Under the pieces are notes generated by a model. It did no database searches and had not been told where the DNA came from. It saw only the letters and a program-made list of their open reading frames with translations. A program made the translations under genes and the position numbers. A stretch of DNA of 64,000 bases from Ophiura sarsii (Eukaryota; Echinodermata; Ophiuroidea; Amphilepidida; Ophiuridae). Positions 23,691-34,709 of this stretch are shown one piece after another. The stretch lies in assembly GCA_035610835.1 (NCBI GenBank), contig CM069441.1:85290677-85354676 (forward strand), written 5' to 3'. Position 1 is the stretch's first letter; every line of letters begins with the position of its first letter.

Positions 23691-25137
23691 AGTATAAATA
23701 GGATTGTATCAAAGGTATGACTAGTATAAATAGGATCAGACCTAAGCTGGACACCTCCGAACCAATCAAAATGGATTAAGGGTTGGAAGAACAACAGTCA
23801 CATACTTGCACTACGAAGGCTGATTGAAGGGGTGGAGAGCACAGCAAAGTACATCAAGGCACGTCAGACAGCTGCATGTCGAGTTTGCAGCAAGCTTACA
23901 CAAATTTGGAAGTCGACTCTTTCAACGAGATTTAAGGTACGACGTTTTGTTGCTACTATATAATCTGTGTTCCGTTATGGTTGTGAAGCATGGACCGTCA
24001 CACCAAAGATATAGCAAAGGAGAGTGACGGCTGCTACACCCGCTTGCTGAGAACAACATGCAACAAACGTGGAACTATATGGAGATCTACCACGAATTAA
24101 TCTTAAGATCAGGAATTCCAACAATTATGACTCAACGCGGAATTTACCAGTTTAAGAGTTAAAATATTGTTCCGATGTTGCACCATTTTACGTTGATCAT
24201 GTTGATTTTACACTGAAGGGTGCACTACACTAAATGGGGTATCCCCTACCCTATAAGGACGGTGTTTAAAACTAGAATCGGAGAGTATGCATGGGAAAAT
24301 CCTAAATTTAAAAGACTTGACAGTAATACAATTGCGTAAATGCCTACAATTTTTGATTAATCATGATAAATGGGACATCACCTACATGGACCCTGACTAT
24401 AAACTGTGAATATCATCTAGATACATTTTGAGAGATGTTTAACATTTGTGCTTTTTACTGGAAACATTGGCGATTACGGCGACATTTCCATGCTCGTCAG
24501 AGAGGTAGTTTACTCCATGGGCATATTTGGGAAAATCGAGCAGGTTCACCTACCTATTTTTTTCACTTATTGGTGAGAAAATGTGATAATCTTTCAGAAA
24601 AAATCACTCTACAAGGTCCAATTTTGCAATTTAGTGGTCTAAAACAGAGTTTAATATCAGTGTTTTTGTACATATCCCTATGGAGCCCTATAGTGTGACT
24701 CCTGAAGTGTACGGGGAGTGTTGCATGTATTTCATTACTGTTAAAAGACGCAAAACACCTGTGTTATTTTTACTTAACAGTCTTGAAACTGAATTGGTAA
24801 CATTTTACGATATGAACGCTCCCTTAAACGTGTTAAAAGAGAGGACAACTATTTTCGAACGAACATTATTGATTTCTTGAGTCTTCATTTTGCCAAATTT
24901 TCAATAAAAGGTTGGTTTTAGGCGAAACTCATTTAAATTTCCCCAAAAAGCTGTTCATTTAAGGGGAAATTGCTATTCATAAGGGAATATTTCAATTTCA
25001 ATTTCTCACAAAGACCATGTGTTACCCTTCTGAATATAACATGTCGTCTGACGATTGCGTTAAGCATGAAACTCAGAGTAACGACTCCCTTTCTCGGAAG
25101 GTCTAAACTTTGAATTTTTGCCTCTCAAGGTACATAC
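23691..25137. other. No gene seen
   Basis: The open frames at 24435-24698 and 24680-24880 lack domain features. This stretch presumably holds the 3' UTR of the ShK-type gene at its right end, but there is no AATAAA or ATTAAA close downstream of that stop on the minus strand. Confidence 0.4.
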
Positions 25138-25250
25138 CTAGCACACGTTACACGACACCGGACACATTTCCTTGGCTTGAGACGCGAAGTTACCATCGTC
25201 ACAATAATCTTTGTATTTGGTGGTACAATCCGCGTGTTTATCTACACAGG
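25138..25250 (-). CDS. ShK-type peptide gene, exon with the six-cysteine domain
   Basis: The exon runs from the acceptor at 25251-25252 (AG) to the TAG at 25138-25140. All six cysteines and the Asp two residues after the first Cys are present. A Lys and an aromatic residue follow the second Cys (K-Y-K-D-Y), but whether they match the channel-binding dyad of sea anemone ShK cannot be decided by eye. Confidence 0.8.
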
Positions 25251-26912
25251 CTGTGGTTATTAAAATTAGAGAATAAAGGTGGCGGAGTTGTTCTACGCAA
25301 AAAATAATACTATTGAACGCATTTATGTCAGACAATATAACACGGGTACGGTCTAAAAACAATACCTTTATTCTCATTCTTAAACAATCATACTTTAGAC
25401 ATTTATCAAAGAAATAAGTACATAGCCTATTATCCACATTTGGCAACTTTTACCCCTGCTAGGATCGAATAACCCACAAACATTCCATCAAATCACATGC
25501 GATGAGTAAACCATGCGTAAGTGTCGCGGCGCCAGCATAAACGCAGGAAAATTGCTAATGACGCACTGCAGAAGTGCGCGTTATGGAGCAAACCACGCAT
25601 TGTGAAGGTTGGGCGCACTGTTAAAACGTAGGCCCCACCTCCCCGTGTTAAGTTGTCTCATCTAGATGTCGCCGATTTCTCTGAGAACCAATGAGATTGC
25701 TTAAACTTGCTTAGCTGTTTAAGAATGGTCAATCGATTTAGAAAGCGAGGTAAAACATTGAATGCATTATATCCGTCCAAGTATTAGTATAAGTAATAGA
25801 GAGTTTTACATAACAGATAAACCCTTTTTCCGAGAGTTCGCAGGCCTACCATTTTCCCTTTTAAAAATAATTACACTTAAACGAAATCAAGCAAATTATC
25901 CCGATATACATGTATATTTACTGACCACGTCCTCTCCACCAATTTAATATGTTAAATCTACAAACAGACCTCTTACCTGGAATTTTTATTAAACTTTTGA
26001 AAATTGTAGCACATACCAGACGTGTTAATTGAATGGTACTGAAACCTAAATTAATTAGTGACACTTTATGCCAGTTTTACTAGATAACAACTACGTACCA
26101 GTACCACGTTTGAAGGCAGGCCAACGTTTACTTGAAAGTATATATTCACTACTAGGCGGCAGTGAATCTGTTGGATAGAATATGGAAACAGAAAGCTTAA
26201 TTATTAGGGAGGTGTCAACCCTTTTTTTATGAAATTTATCAAGCACTGTAACTTTTAAACTATTAATGTGTTGTATATATAAAAGTATACATTTTTGTTA
26301 ATGAAATGCGTCAGAGAATCCATTTTTGGTATCAAAGAATACCAAAAATGCTGATTTTAAAAAAAATACCCACTTTTTTGGCTCAATTTTTTTCAGACAG
26401 GGGGCAGGGGGGCAGGGGGCAGGGGGGCATAAAATTACCCCGTCGGTACACAACGCATGCCGTCGGTACATTCATGATTTTGATCATGCGAAATTGTCAC
26501 GTGCTACGCGCGCACGTGTCTCAAAAAGGCAATATTTGTTGGTCCAAGCTAGCTTGTTTAGAGCCAAAGTGTACCTCAATCATAGCAAAAATAAGTGTAA
26601 AGTCAAGCAAAATTCCGCGCTACTTATTTAGTCAAAACGATCTTGTCGGTTCACTTTCATTTCTTCCCCCCCCCCCCCACCCCCCCCCCCCCCCCCCCCC
26701 CCCCATATGAAAAACCTGGCTACGCCACTGGGACACGCTGTATACGGACTATTTTTTCATCATACATTTCGGTGATTTCACGTAGCGCACGACCCCCCCC
26801 CCTTTTTTTACGCCAATGGTAGAAAAATGTGTATCATGTCTTACCGTCGTCTGCCAATACATAGCAAGCAACTGAAAGGAACACCAAACCGAATACAAGG
26901 GCGGCCTTCATT
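25138..26912 (-). CDS. Secreted single ShK-domain peptide gene (two coding exons)
   Basis: Minus-strand gene with coding exons 26912-26845 and 25250-25138. Exon 1 begins A-ATG right after an acceptor (TTGTGAACAG) and encodes a signal peptide of about 20 residues starting MKAALVFGLVF. Its donor is GGTAAGA after the first base of a codon. Exon 2 follows the acceptor TAATAACCACAG, accepts phase 1 and encodes one compact domain. The six cysteines are spaced C-x6-C-x7-C-x12-C-x3-C-x2-C, and a stop follows the last Cys. That spacing is the ShK/SXC fold, found in channel-blocking peptides and also in many non-toxic secreted enzymes and immune peptides. The product is about 60 residues with no propeptide. 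Function is unknown: toxin, antimicrobial or signalling roles are all possible. The upstream noncoding exon and promoter are listed separately. The same leader cassette feeds the gene at 34.7-41.7 kb. Confidence 0.75.
26395..26740. repeat. Dispersed repeat with G-rich start and long C tract
   Basis: A G-rich pentad array (GGGGGCAGGGGGGCAGG type) opens the block and a C tract with one A closes it (about 26666-26704). The text ends CCTGGCTACGCCACTG, a hAT-like right terminus, and the middle is shared with about 9965-10125. It lies in the intron between the two coding exons of the ShK-type gene. Confidence 0.6.
26845..26912 (-). CDS. ShK-type peptide gene, signal-peptide exon
   Basis: ATG at 26911-26909, with only one base of 5' UTR in this exon. 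It encodes a basic start (MK), a hydrophobic core and a small-residue cleavage region, then Asp-Asp before the donor. Close nucleotide match to 39764-39834: both begin ATGAAGGCCGC and share GTATTCGGTTTG, and both end in G then GTAAGACA at phase 1. Confidence 0.85.
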
Positions 26913-27001
26913 CTGTTCACAAAATAGAAGTATGAAGAAAATGAATTGTTGCAAAAATATCTGGTGAAATCTCTGTATAACCTAAAGATGTAATAAAAAC
27001 C

Positions 27002-27545
27002 ATACATGTAAACTGCAACTCTTAACCATAAATGTAAAACCAACCATACATGTAATATCATTTAACCATAGATGTAATAACATTTAACCATAAACGTAAT
27101 AACATTTAACAATAAATGTAATAACATTTAACCATAAATGTAATAACATTAAACCATAAATGTTATAATAACATTTAACCATAAATGTTATAATAACATT
27201 TAACCATAAATGTTATAATAACATTTAACCATAAATGTTATAATAACATTTAACCATAAATGTTATAATAACATTTAACCATAAATGTTATAATAACATT
27301 TAACCATAAATGTTATAATAACATTTAACCATAAATCTTATAATAACATTTAACCATAAATGTAATAACATTTAACAATAAATGTAATAACTTTTAACCA
27401 TAAATGTAATAACATTTAACCATAAATGTTATATCATTTAACCATCAATGTTATTTTAACCATAAATTTAATAATATTTAACCATAAATGTAATAACATT
27501 TTACCACAAATGTAATAATCTTGATCAAACATAAATGTTAACCAT
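27002..27545. repeat. Satellite of 20-26-bp AT-rich units
   Basis: More than twenty copies of AACATTTAACCATAAATGT, with or without an extra TATAAT, run head to tail. The central copies are nearly identical, which points to recent homogenisation. The array lies about 90 bp upstream of the signal-peptide exon, in the first intron of the ShK-type gene. Confidence 0.9.
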
Positions 27546-27831
27546 GTAATAACGCTGTATTAGCGTACACCGTTCAAGTATTGGATTATTTGTGTAGGCA
27601 GGCGTTTTGCCTAAGTGCGTAGATTTGAAAAGGAATCCTCACCCTCTCATTTTAGGTTTAAAAAAATAAAACACCTTTTCTTCGGGCTCGACCGCCCCAT
27701 GTAAAATATATATTATTACTTACTTGCACAATGTTTGCGATTCAAAATATCTGTTAAAACTATTATTTTATGCGTGCGTTAATATTCAAATTGATGTACA
27801 TTATAAACTCGGCAAACGGTTATGAAAAGCT

Positions 27832-28543
27832 ATACAGGGCGCGTCAAAAAGGTGTCCCGTGTGAAACATGAGGTTTTTTAGGCCATGACAAATATAATCA
27901 CTAAACATGAAATAGTAATACTCATGTTCAGCAATCTCTAATGTACCATAAGAATTTTTTCTATCCATTTTGTTTTCGTTAAATTATGGTAAATCTACTC
28001 AGGCATGTCAGATTGGCCACTTTTCATGTGTACTTATCATGTGCTCTTTTATTAGACTAGTCAATCAGTGTGTAATTAATATCATGTGTACTTATCATGT
28101 GCTCTTTTATTAGACTAGTCAATCAGTGTGTAATTAATATCATGTGTACTTATCATGTGCTCTTTTATTAGACTCGTCAATCAGTGTGTAATTAATAAAA
28201 TCAACAAATAATCTACCTACAACATGTTGACAGTTTTGAGCCGAAAAATATATTTTCATCCATAGTATCCATGACAAACCATAGACTTTTTAATATTAGA
28301 TGTATTACACAATACATTGATGTATCCTGTAAATAATCATTGGAATCTAAAGGATGATTTTCCGGTTAAAAATTCAATTCCTGTCCAAAAGTGACCAGAG
28401 TAGGATTCGCACTCTTGTTACCATGGTTACTGAATTGATCATTTATTATCTCAGGAGTTAAGGGTGAAAACAGAAAATATGGGATGTGTTTTTAATTATT
28501 TTTGTCCCTCATGGGCCATTTTCTTTTGAAACACCCTGTATGT
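27832..28543. mobile_element. Possible old inverted-repeat element with CAGGG ends
   Basis: The left text ATACAGGGCGCGTC..GGTGTCCC and right text AAACACCCTGTAT are roughly inverted. The interior includes the 58-bp tandem repeat. The ends recall those of 32969-33753, but similarity is weak and the limits are approximate. Confidence 0.35.
28024..28197. repeat. Three exact-length tandem copies of a 58-bp unit
   Basis: Units begin TCATGTGTACTTATCATGTG at 28024, 28082 and 28140. Copies differ at only one or two sites, so the triplication is young. Confidence 0.9.
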
Positions 28544-28544
28544 G

Positions 28545-30877
28545 GTTGTATTCATAGAATACATAGGGGTTTGGATACCACAAGCATTATGGATCATATT
28601 TCTCGTCTGTACTTAATGTTTATATATTTATTGAAACAGTGCTGTAGTATAATCATGGAATTTTAATCAAGTTGATTTTATATAATATATATTTATTAAT
28701 ACATTTCGCAGGTGTTCCGTGCATTTTATATGCAGCGCTTTTTACCGCAATTTGCATGCATACAAATAACCACTTTTTGACTTTTATACACGACTGGTTT
28801 TATTGCTTTAGAATGCGTTATGTTCGTTAAGCATGTCTGTATTCGTGTGTAAAGCCATTTTGTCTAGATCCTTCGTCGAATAATACATTTCATCTTTCAC
28901 CCCATGAACATTTCCCTTTTATAATTTTGTTGTTGCAGGCTTGCAGCGCTCTACCGAAATTTGCGTGCATAACTTTGTTTTATACGACTGTGTTAAATTG
29001 TTTAGAATAGATGGGGTAACATCAATGTTTTACCAACAAACGCAACAGTCGAAGGGACTGGATTGTCGATACATGCTTGAGGGAACAGCATATGACCACA
29101 ACACTGTCCACTATGCCTCATTGCCCGTTATATTGCTTTGGCGCGAGTTTTAAAAGCACGGGTCCTAGTCAAAACAGGGTGCGTGCGCACACCGCCGGGC
29201 AAAGAACAATGGCAACTGCAGACCAAATGGCCGGCATGACGTCACATGGCACCCCATCTATATATTGATTTCTATTCATCAGATGGAGTTGGGTTAAATC
29301 CATAGCCTTCGTTTTAAGGATGGAATGTTACAGACAGTAACCAGTAGACCTCTAATGACACCAAAAAGCCAATGATTAAGGTTGATATAGCATCAACCTT
29401 TGACTCTGCCATGGATTCAATTGACATTGAATGAACATATCTTTGTTCATGCCATAACCAAAACATTATTGTTAAAATTGCAACTTATCTCATTTATCAT
29501 TATGCACAATAAATAAGTAGGCCTAGGCCTATACTATAATAACTGAAAGTTATTTAGTCATTTTGATACCATGAAAGTAAGGGGCGGTCATTTTCTTTGG
29601 TAGGGGTGGTCCCCAAAATGTCATTTATCGTGGTATTTTTGTATGACCCCCAAACAAAAGCGATTATTTGTATGACCCCTACTCATATGTTGATTATTTT
29701 TATGACACCCCTCACAAACAAATGAAGCTATGGAATCCTGAAATCGTTGAGTCATTATCCTAGCTAACATTTTCTTGTATCACGAGTAAATTGAAAACAA
29801 ACAAGGTTTCCTAAAAATATATGGTAAAAGTCGCGGGAAGAAACGAAATGCCTTACACAGTTGAAATTTAGGAAGGAAAGAAATAAGTAAGAGATAAACT
29901 AAATAAAAGTTCTATTTTCTAAATAAATTAAAAAAATTAACACATCTCTTTTTTGTGTGATTTATTATCCTGGTTTCCCACGCGAAATAAAAAATCTATT
30001 CAGCTTTGCAAATGTTCCCATTAATATTTCTCATGTTTTTCTTCATTACAAAGACAATTATTTCCCTCGAGAGAATAAAATCACAGATGTAATAATAAAA
30101 TCAATCAACGACATTCGGGCATTCAATGCGCTTCATATGATCACGTCATTCTTAAAGTAATACATTCGGCATTTGTTTTCTTCTTTTAAAATCAAGATGA
30201 TAAAAACTCTCATGATCATAACATGCAACACTGTCGACTAGGCAATAGACATAATGTAGTAATTTCGAAATAACGAATATTTTGCCAATTGTCAATAATA
30301 TTATATCTAGTATTATTTCTCCGCAATAACAACATGAAAAATGTTCATATTTCGAATTAAGATCTCATGTACATTTGTAAAGAAATTTACTAGGTACAAA
30401 TACTAATATCTTAATACATACAAGCAATTCATTGACTCCACCGCCGGACCTGAATATGGATTCAAATGTCACCGACTTTGAACAAAATAGCTACTGTTAT
30501 GACTTCATCACTATTTTCATTGATTGTGTGAAAAGACTAGATACGAGTTTGAGGAAACGATGTATTCCTAAGAGAGAAGGACACTAACGTGTTTATTGAT
30601 TATTAATAGTCTTAGCGAATATCAATTATTCTGGTTTCATCAAATAATAAGACTATAGAGATTATTGTCTTTATACATTTCATGTGAAGATAACACGATC
30701 TATTCATCTGGCAATCGTCGCAGCCGCAGCCAGCTGTATTCATTTTGCTTCAAATATGCATATTACTGACTGATCAATTTCCAGATTTTTGATCAAAGAA
30801 TTCATGCATAATATATCCAAATGTCATCAATAATAAATGATTATTAGCTACAAGAATGAATTGATGAATGCACTCAC
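28545..30877. repeat. First intron of the ShK-type gene; dispersed repeat copies
   Basis: About 28722-28830 and 28938-29010 are related to each other (GCAGCGCT, AATTTGC[AG]TGCATA, ACGACTG). They are also related to the split copy around 43565-44500 (see the 43617 element). Around 29575-29720 short TATGACCCC words recur. No exons are supported in this interval. Confidence 0.5.
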
Positions 30878-30950
30878 CTCTTATTGATGCTGGACCTTTC
30901 TTCAATGAAGTGTTTACTAAAAAAGGATTCAGTAGCTGGTGTTGACCGTG
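30878..30950 (-). other. 5' noncoding exon of the ShK-type peptide gene
   Basis: On the minus strand the text ends AATAAGAG followed by an excellent donor, GTGAGTGC (boundary at 30878/30877). It carries ACACCAG(C/T)TACTGAA, also present at the same place in the paralogous leader at 41514-41600. There is no ATG-initiated frame, and the translation start is in the next exon. The 5' limit is inferred from the TATA-like boxes and is approximate. Confidence 0.5.
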
Positions 30951-31029
30951 GCTTTATAAAAGTGCTGCTGTTTATATATTATAAACACCAATGCCTACTA
31001 CTTTATCTGGGAGGAGCCTAATTTGATGG
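30951..31029 (-). promoter_or_regulatory. Promoter of the ShK-type peptide gene
   Basis: TATA-like stretches occur at 30951-30960 (TTTATAAAGC on the minus strand) and 30971-30985. Just upstream, 31009-31029 holds a 21-bp block (CCATCAAATTAGG then CTCCTCCC on the minus strand) that differs at one base from 41676-41696, the corresponding place in the neighbouring paralogue. Conservation amid diverged flanks suggests a regulatory site. Confidence 0.5.
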
Positions 31030-31402
31030 GTTAGGCCAAGGAGAAGATAAAAACTCTGTTCCTCGGGCCCGACCGATTTGTTTTTCTTATGTGAGATTTT
31101 AATTTTAATTTCAAAAACTTTTGGATGAAAAATCATTGAACATTTTTTTAAAACTGTTTTGACTTTTTTTAAACTGATCGAAAATTTTGATAATGTATAT
31201 AATAATAATAATAATAATAACAAGACATTTCTTAGGCGCTTAATACAAAAAGCCTCTGACAACAAACAAAATATGATAAAAGAGAGCAGCAATAAAAATT
31301 TACAAAGTTAAAATGCACAGTATGAAATAAAAAAAATTGCAATAAAATACAGAAGAAACATACACTAAAAAAAAAACCATACAGTTAATAAAGTTCTAAA
31401 AA

Positions 31403-31870
31403 TCAGTTGTAGTATTGGTTAAACAAATAAGTTTTCACAGATGTCTTAAAACGATGGATCAACTTGATGCTTCGGATTGTTTCTGGTAGATTGTTCCATA
31501 GTGCTGGAGCTTGTACCGCGAAGGCCCGAGCCCCATATGTCTTTGTCCTTGGTGATTTGGGGACAGCGAGCAGTGTTGGTTTGTACGGTGATATCAGCTC
31601 ATACAGACATTTAGGTGCCATACCGTGGAGGCATTTGAATGTTAGAAGAAGAGTCTTGTGTGTGAGCCTTTGACGTACAGGGAGCCAGTGGAGCTTGAGG
31701 AGAACCGGGGTGATGTGTTCGGATCGTTTAGTGCGACAGATGAGGCGAGCAGTGGCATTTTGCAGTCGTTGAAGTTGCATTACGAGTTTATCCGGAAGAC
31801 CTAGAAGAAGACTGTTACAGCAGTCAATTCTTGAAGTAATAAAGGCGTGAGCGAGCTTCTCCGTAACAGC
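31403..31870 (-). mobile_element. CR1/L2-type reverse transcriptase fragment with 3' UTR
   Basis: The minus-strand frame to 31403 reads LQRLQNATARLICRTKRSEH, LHWLPVRQRLTHKTLLLTFK and APALWNNLPETIR, the diagnostic C-terminal segment of CR1/L2 LINEs. The frame stays open upstream to about 31870 (DCCNSLLLGLPDKL). The 3' UTR reaches about 31198 and ends in ATT repeats after AAGCGCCTAAGAAATG. This is the least decayed LINE piece here, but the 5' part is missing. Confidence 0.85.
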
Positions 31871-31979
31871 CTCATCAAGATATTTTCTGAGCTTTCCTAA
31901 GCGGCGAATACACAGGGTAAAACCTTTGTAAACAATAACGCCTGAATAGTAAACACCCGCTCGAAATAACCTACCTGAG

Positions 31980-32262
31980 GGGTCCGTTCAGAACAGGTAT
32001 TTCGCCGTCGCCTTACGCGGCCTCGGTGGGGGATGGGATGTGGAGGGTGGGGATGAGGTTGAAGAAGGGATATGGCTATTTCAGTGGGAGGAGGGAGAAA
32101 CTTAATTTAATTGAGGGCTTAACCGAGACCACCCGGAGGCATAAGTAGAGGAGGAAAAAAGAGTGGGCAGGGTTGTTGTGCCCTTCTGTCAGAAGGTTCA
32201 CCCCTGGGTCTCAAAAATAAAATGACAAAATCCAAATTAGTCGGTCATATCCCCCTCTCCCA
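31980..32262. repeat. Dispersed repeat, second copy at 45357-45712
   Basis: The shared phrases GAGGGGTCCGT, CAGAACAGG, GATATGGCTATTTCA, GGGCAGGGTTG and CCAAATTAGTC occur in the same order. It is non-coding and of unknown class. Confidence 0.7.
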
Positions 32263-32562
32263 TTCATTTGCAAACCGTAGTGACGAAAACCTTTGTGTGC
32301 TCTGCCAAATACCGCGTTGATTAGACACGTAGTACAAAGCCCGTCGACTCTTTTGTTCAAGTAATAAAACAGAAACAGAAACATAAAAAAAAGAAGAAAC
32401 ATAAAAAGAAGTTTAAAAAAAGGAATAAAACCTCACCGCACTTTTTAAGTTGCGCTTCCTTTTTAATAGGACCCAATTTTGGCAAGTTACGGACAATTTT
32501 CAAAATGTGATTGCAAATCTGTTTCAATTTGTTCATTTACTTCATCGGAATATAAAAAATCG

Positions 32563-32940
32563 TAACTATTATTCATTATATTTCATACTTAGATTTGGCG
32601 CCATTGAGAACAAATGGGTTTAATAAAAAATTATACGATTATACACAAACCTGTCCATACAAATCTGCTTTTATAATCTATATATCTTAACTATTATTCA
32701 TTATATTTCATACTTAGATTTGGCGCCATTGAGCACAAATGGGTTTAATAAAAAAAATATACGATTATACACACACCTGTCCATACAAATCTGCTTTTAT
32801 AATCTATATATCTTAACTATTATTCATTATATTTTATACTTAGATTTGGCGCCATTGAGCACAAATGGGTTTAATAAAAAAATATACGATTATACACACA
32901 CCTGTCCATACAAATCTGCTTTTATAATCTATATATCTAT
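32563..32940. repeat. Three tandem copies of a 126-bp unit
   Basis: Units start AACTATTATTCATTATATTT at about 32563, 32689 and 32815. Each contains TTTGGCGCCATTGAG and ACCTGTCCATACAAATCTGC. The unit end is related to about 49035-49090. The frame at 32720-32944 simply reads through the repeat. Confidence 0.9.
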
Positions 32941-32968
32941 ATAGGGCGCTCATTTGTGAATACAAATT

Positions 32969-33753
32969 GTACAGGGTGTCCCAACGGTCGTGCCACCATT
33001 TAATTGCTCAATTTTTCTAACTATGTAAATTGAATTGCGACACCGTTATCAAGTTAACCCTCGTCCTCCTAAGGACTGTGCTAAAACGCAAAGGACAGTG
33101 ACCTAGGGCGTCTAGGTAATCACTTTTTCATTCCTTGCGCTCATTTTGACGGGGAGGGTACCACCTTACCCGGGGTAAGGTAAGCCAGTAAAGTCAAGGG
33201 CAGGGGTGGTTGCCACCTTTCAATTTTTTAAATCGCCATTTTGAAAAATATCTTAATTGTATGGTCCTGAATCTTATTGAATATATAAAAAACATCATTC
33301 TTATAAGCAAAAAACCGGGTGAAATTCAGATATTTGGAACTTTGTGGGCGAAAGTTTCAATGTTGGCTTATATTTCACTGTACAGACGAATACTGCGGGA
33401 TTTTGAGGTCGGTCATGTTTAGCGACGTCAGTTTAACGTCATGCGTTAGTTGTTTGTACTTGTTTTGGTATGTCTGAAAAGAGGAGTCCTCTAGCTATAC
33501 CATGGTACCCATCTTTTGGTTTGGATTTTTAGGGGCCCCCTTAGTTAACAGTGTTATAAAAACATCTCAGGAGGACGAGGGTTAAGGAAGCGCAACCTTA
33601 GAATTATGTTGACATCAAACTTGACGCACAGACCACTTATCAAAACCTATAAATGACCCAAGGTTCAAATGTTGCTGCAAAACACACGCAATTTACATAG
33701 TTTGCGAAATGACGCACTTAAAAAATGAAAGCGACTTTTGAGACACCCTGTAC
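32969..33753. mobile_element. 785-bp element with GTACAGGGTGTC inverted ends
   Basis: It starts GTACAGGGTGTC and ends GACACCCTGTAC, exact complements. No transposase frame is intact inside. Unassigned class II element. Confidence 0.6.
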
Positions 33754-34340
33754 CTCGTACCTCCCAACAACCAATAAATGACGCTTCTACAATATTTTTA
33801 TTATTATTATTTTGAGTTATTTACTGTTTTTATTTAATCATATTCTCTCGCTCATTTATTTCATCTATTTATTTAGTTACTCTAATTCATATAGTCTTCT
33901 ATGGATATACTAGTAATGGTAAACGTACGTTATATATGGATAGGCTTGTAAAAAAAAGCAATTTATCAATACTGAACGTCGTTTATCTAACTGTGTTAGT
34001 GATCGACACAGCATTTACGCACGACTGTCTGGTTTCACCTATGAATACGTGCTGGCACATTTAGAACTGGCACAGAATCATGAGGTGTTATCATTGGACT
34101 ACGTTCTGACATCACGGCATAGATTTAGATGGCTGAAGAATAACCATATAATACAAATTCGATGGTTTCATAACAACCCGGGCAAATTTCCAGATTTTAA
34201 AAGGCTTTTCAAATCTGGTAAGGTCTCTTTGGATCTAGAAAGGTTCAATTTAGCAAACATGTCGCGTTCAACAACCCTATTGTTTATTCATACTCTTCAA
34301 ATTGTAAATTAATTGTAAGGAAAGTTTAACACCGAAACAC
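33754..34340. repeat. Dispersed repeat, second copy at about 49120-49720
   Basis: The shared order is CCCAACAACCAAT, an ATT microsatellite, GGTAAACGTACGTTATATATG, GATCGAC, ACGACTGTCTGG, TGGACTACGTTCTGACATCA and AGGAAA-TGTAACACCGAAACAC. The 87-codon frame at 34049 is not conserved in the other copy, so it is not a gene. Confidence 0.8.
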
Positions 34341-34692
34341 ACATTATACTCGAAAAATGTTCTTCAGCTAATTCTTTCTGACATGAATGACAAGGTGTTA
34401 TACTTTGGCTATCTCACATGAAGTCGGAAAATGACGTCAGCGCACATTCTACAGTACGCATCATAATTACAACAAGACGACGCGTGATTCCTCGCAATGA
34501 CATAAGAATATCCACTAGATTACGCGCTGACGTCAGCTCCCAATTTGAGCTGATACAAAGTATAGTCTTCATCACTACTAAAGATACTATAAAGACACAA
34601 ATACACCAAAGATATTCTTTAATGATTTGTTAATTCTCCCATTGTCAACCTCAACATACTCTCTAAATTGCTGCTGGTTTCAAACGAATACT

Positions 34693-34709
34693 TCAAATCC
34701 ATGCTACAT
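34693..34709 (-). CDS. Proposed terminal exon of the micro-exon gene
   Basis: A strong acceptor (TATTTCCTTTTTTGACAG on the minus strand) precedes AT-GTA-GCA-TGG-ATT-TGA. With the phase-1 G from the previous exon this reads Asp-Val-Ala-Trp-Ile-stop, placing a pentapeptide after the last Lys-Arg. An ATTAAA poly(A) signal lies at 34618-34623 on the minus strand, about 70 bases past the stop. The acceptor is the best in the area, but a 17-nt coding tail is thin evidence. Confidence 0.4.

Noticed and set aside
34049..34312. 87-codon frame
   Set aside because: It is in a dispersed repeat, and the copy at 49.4 kb does not keep it open.
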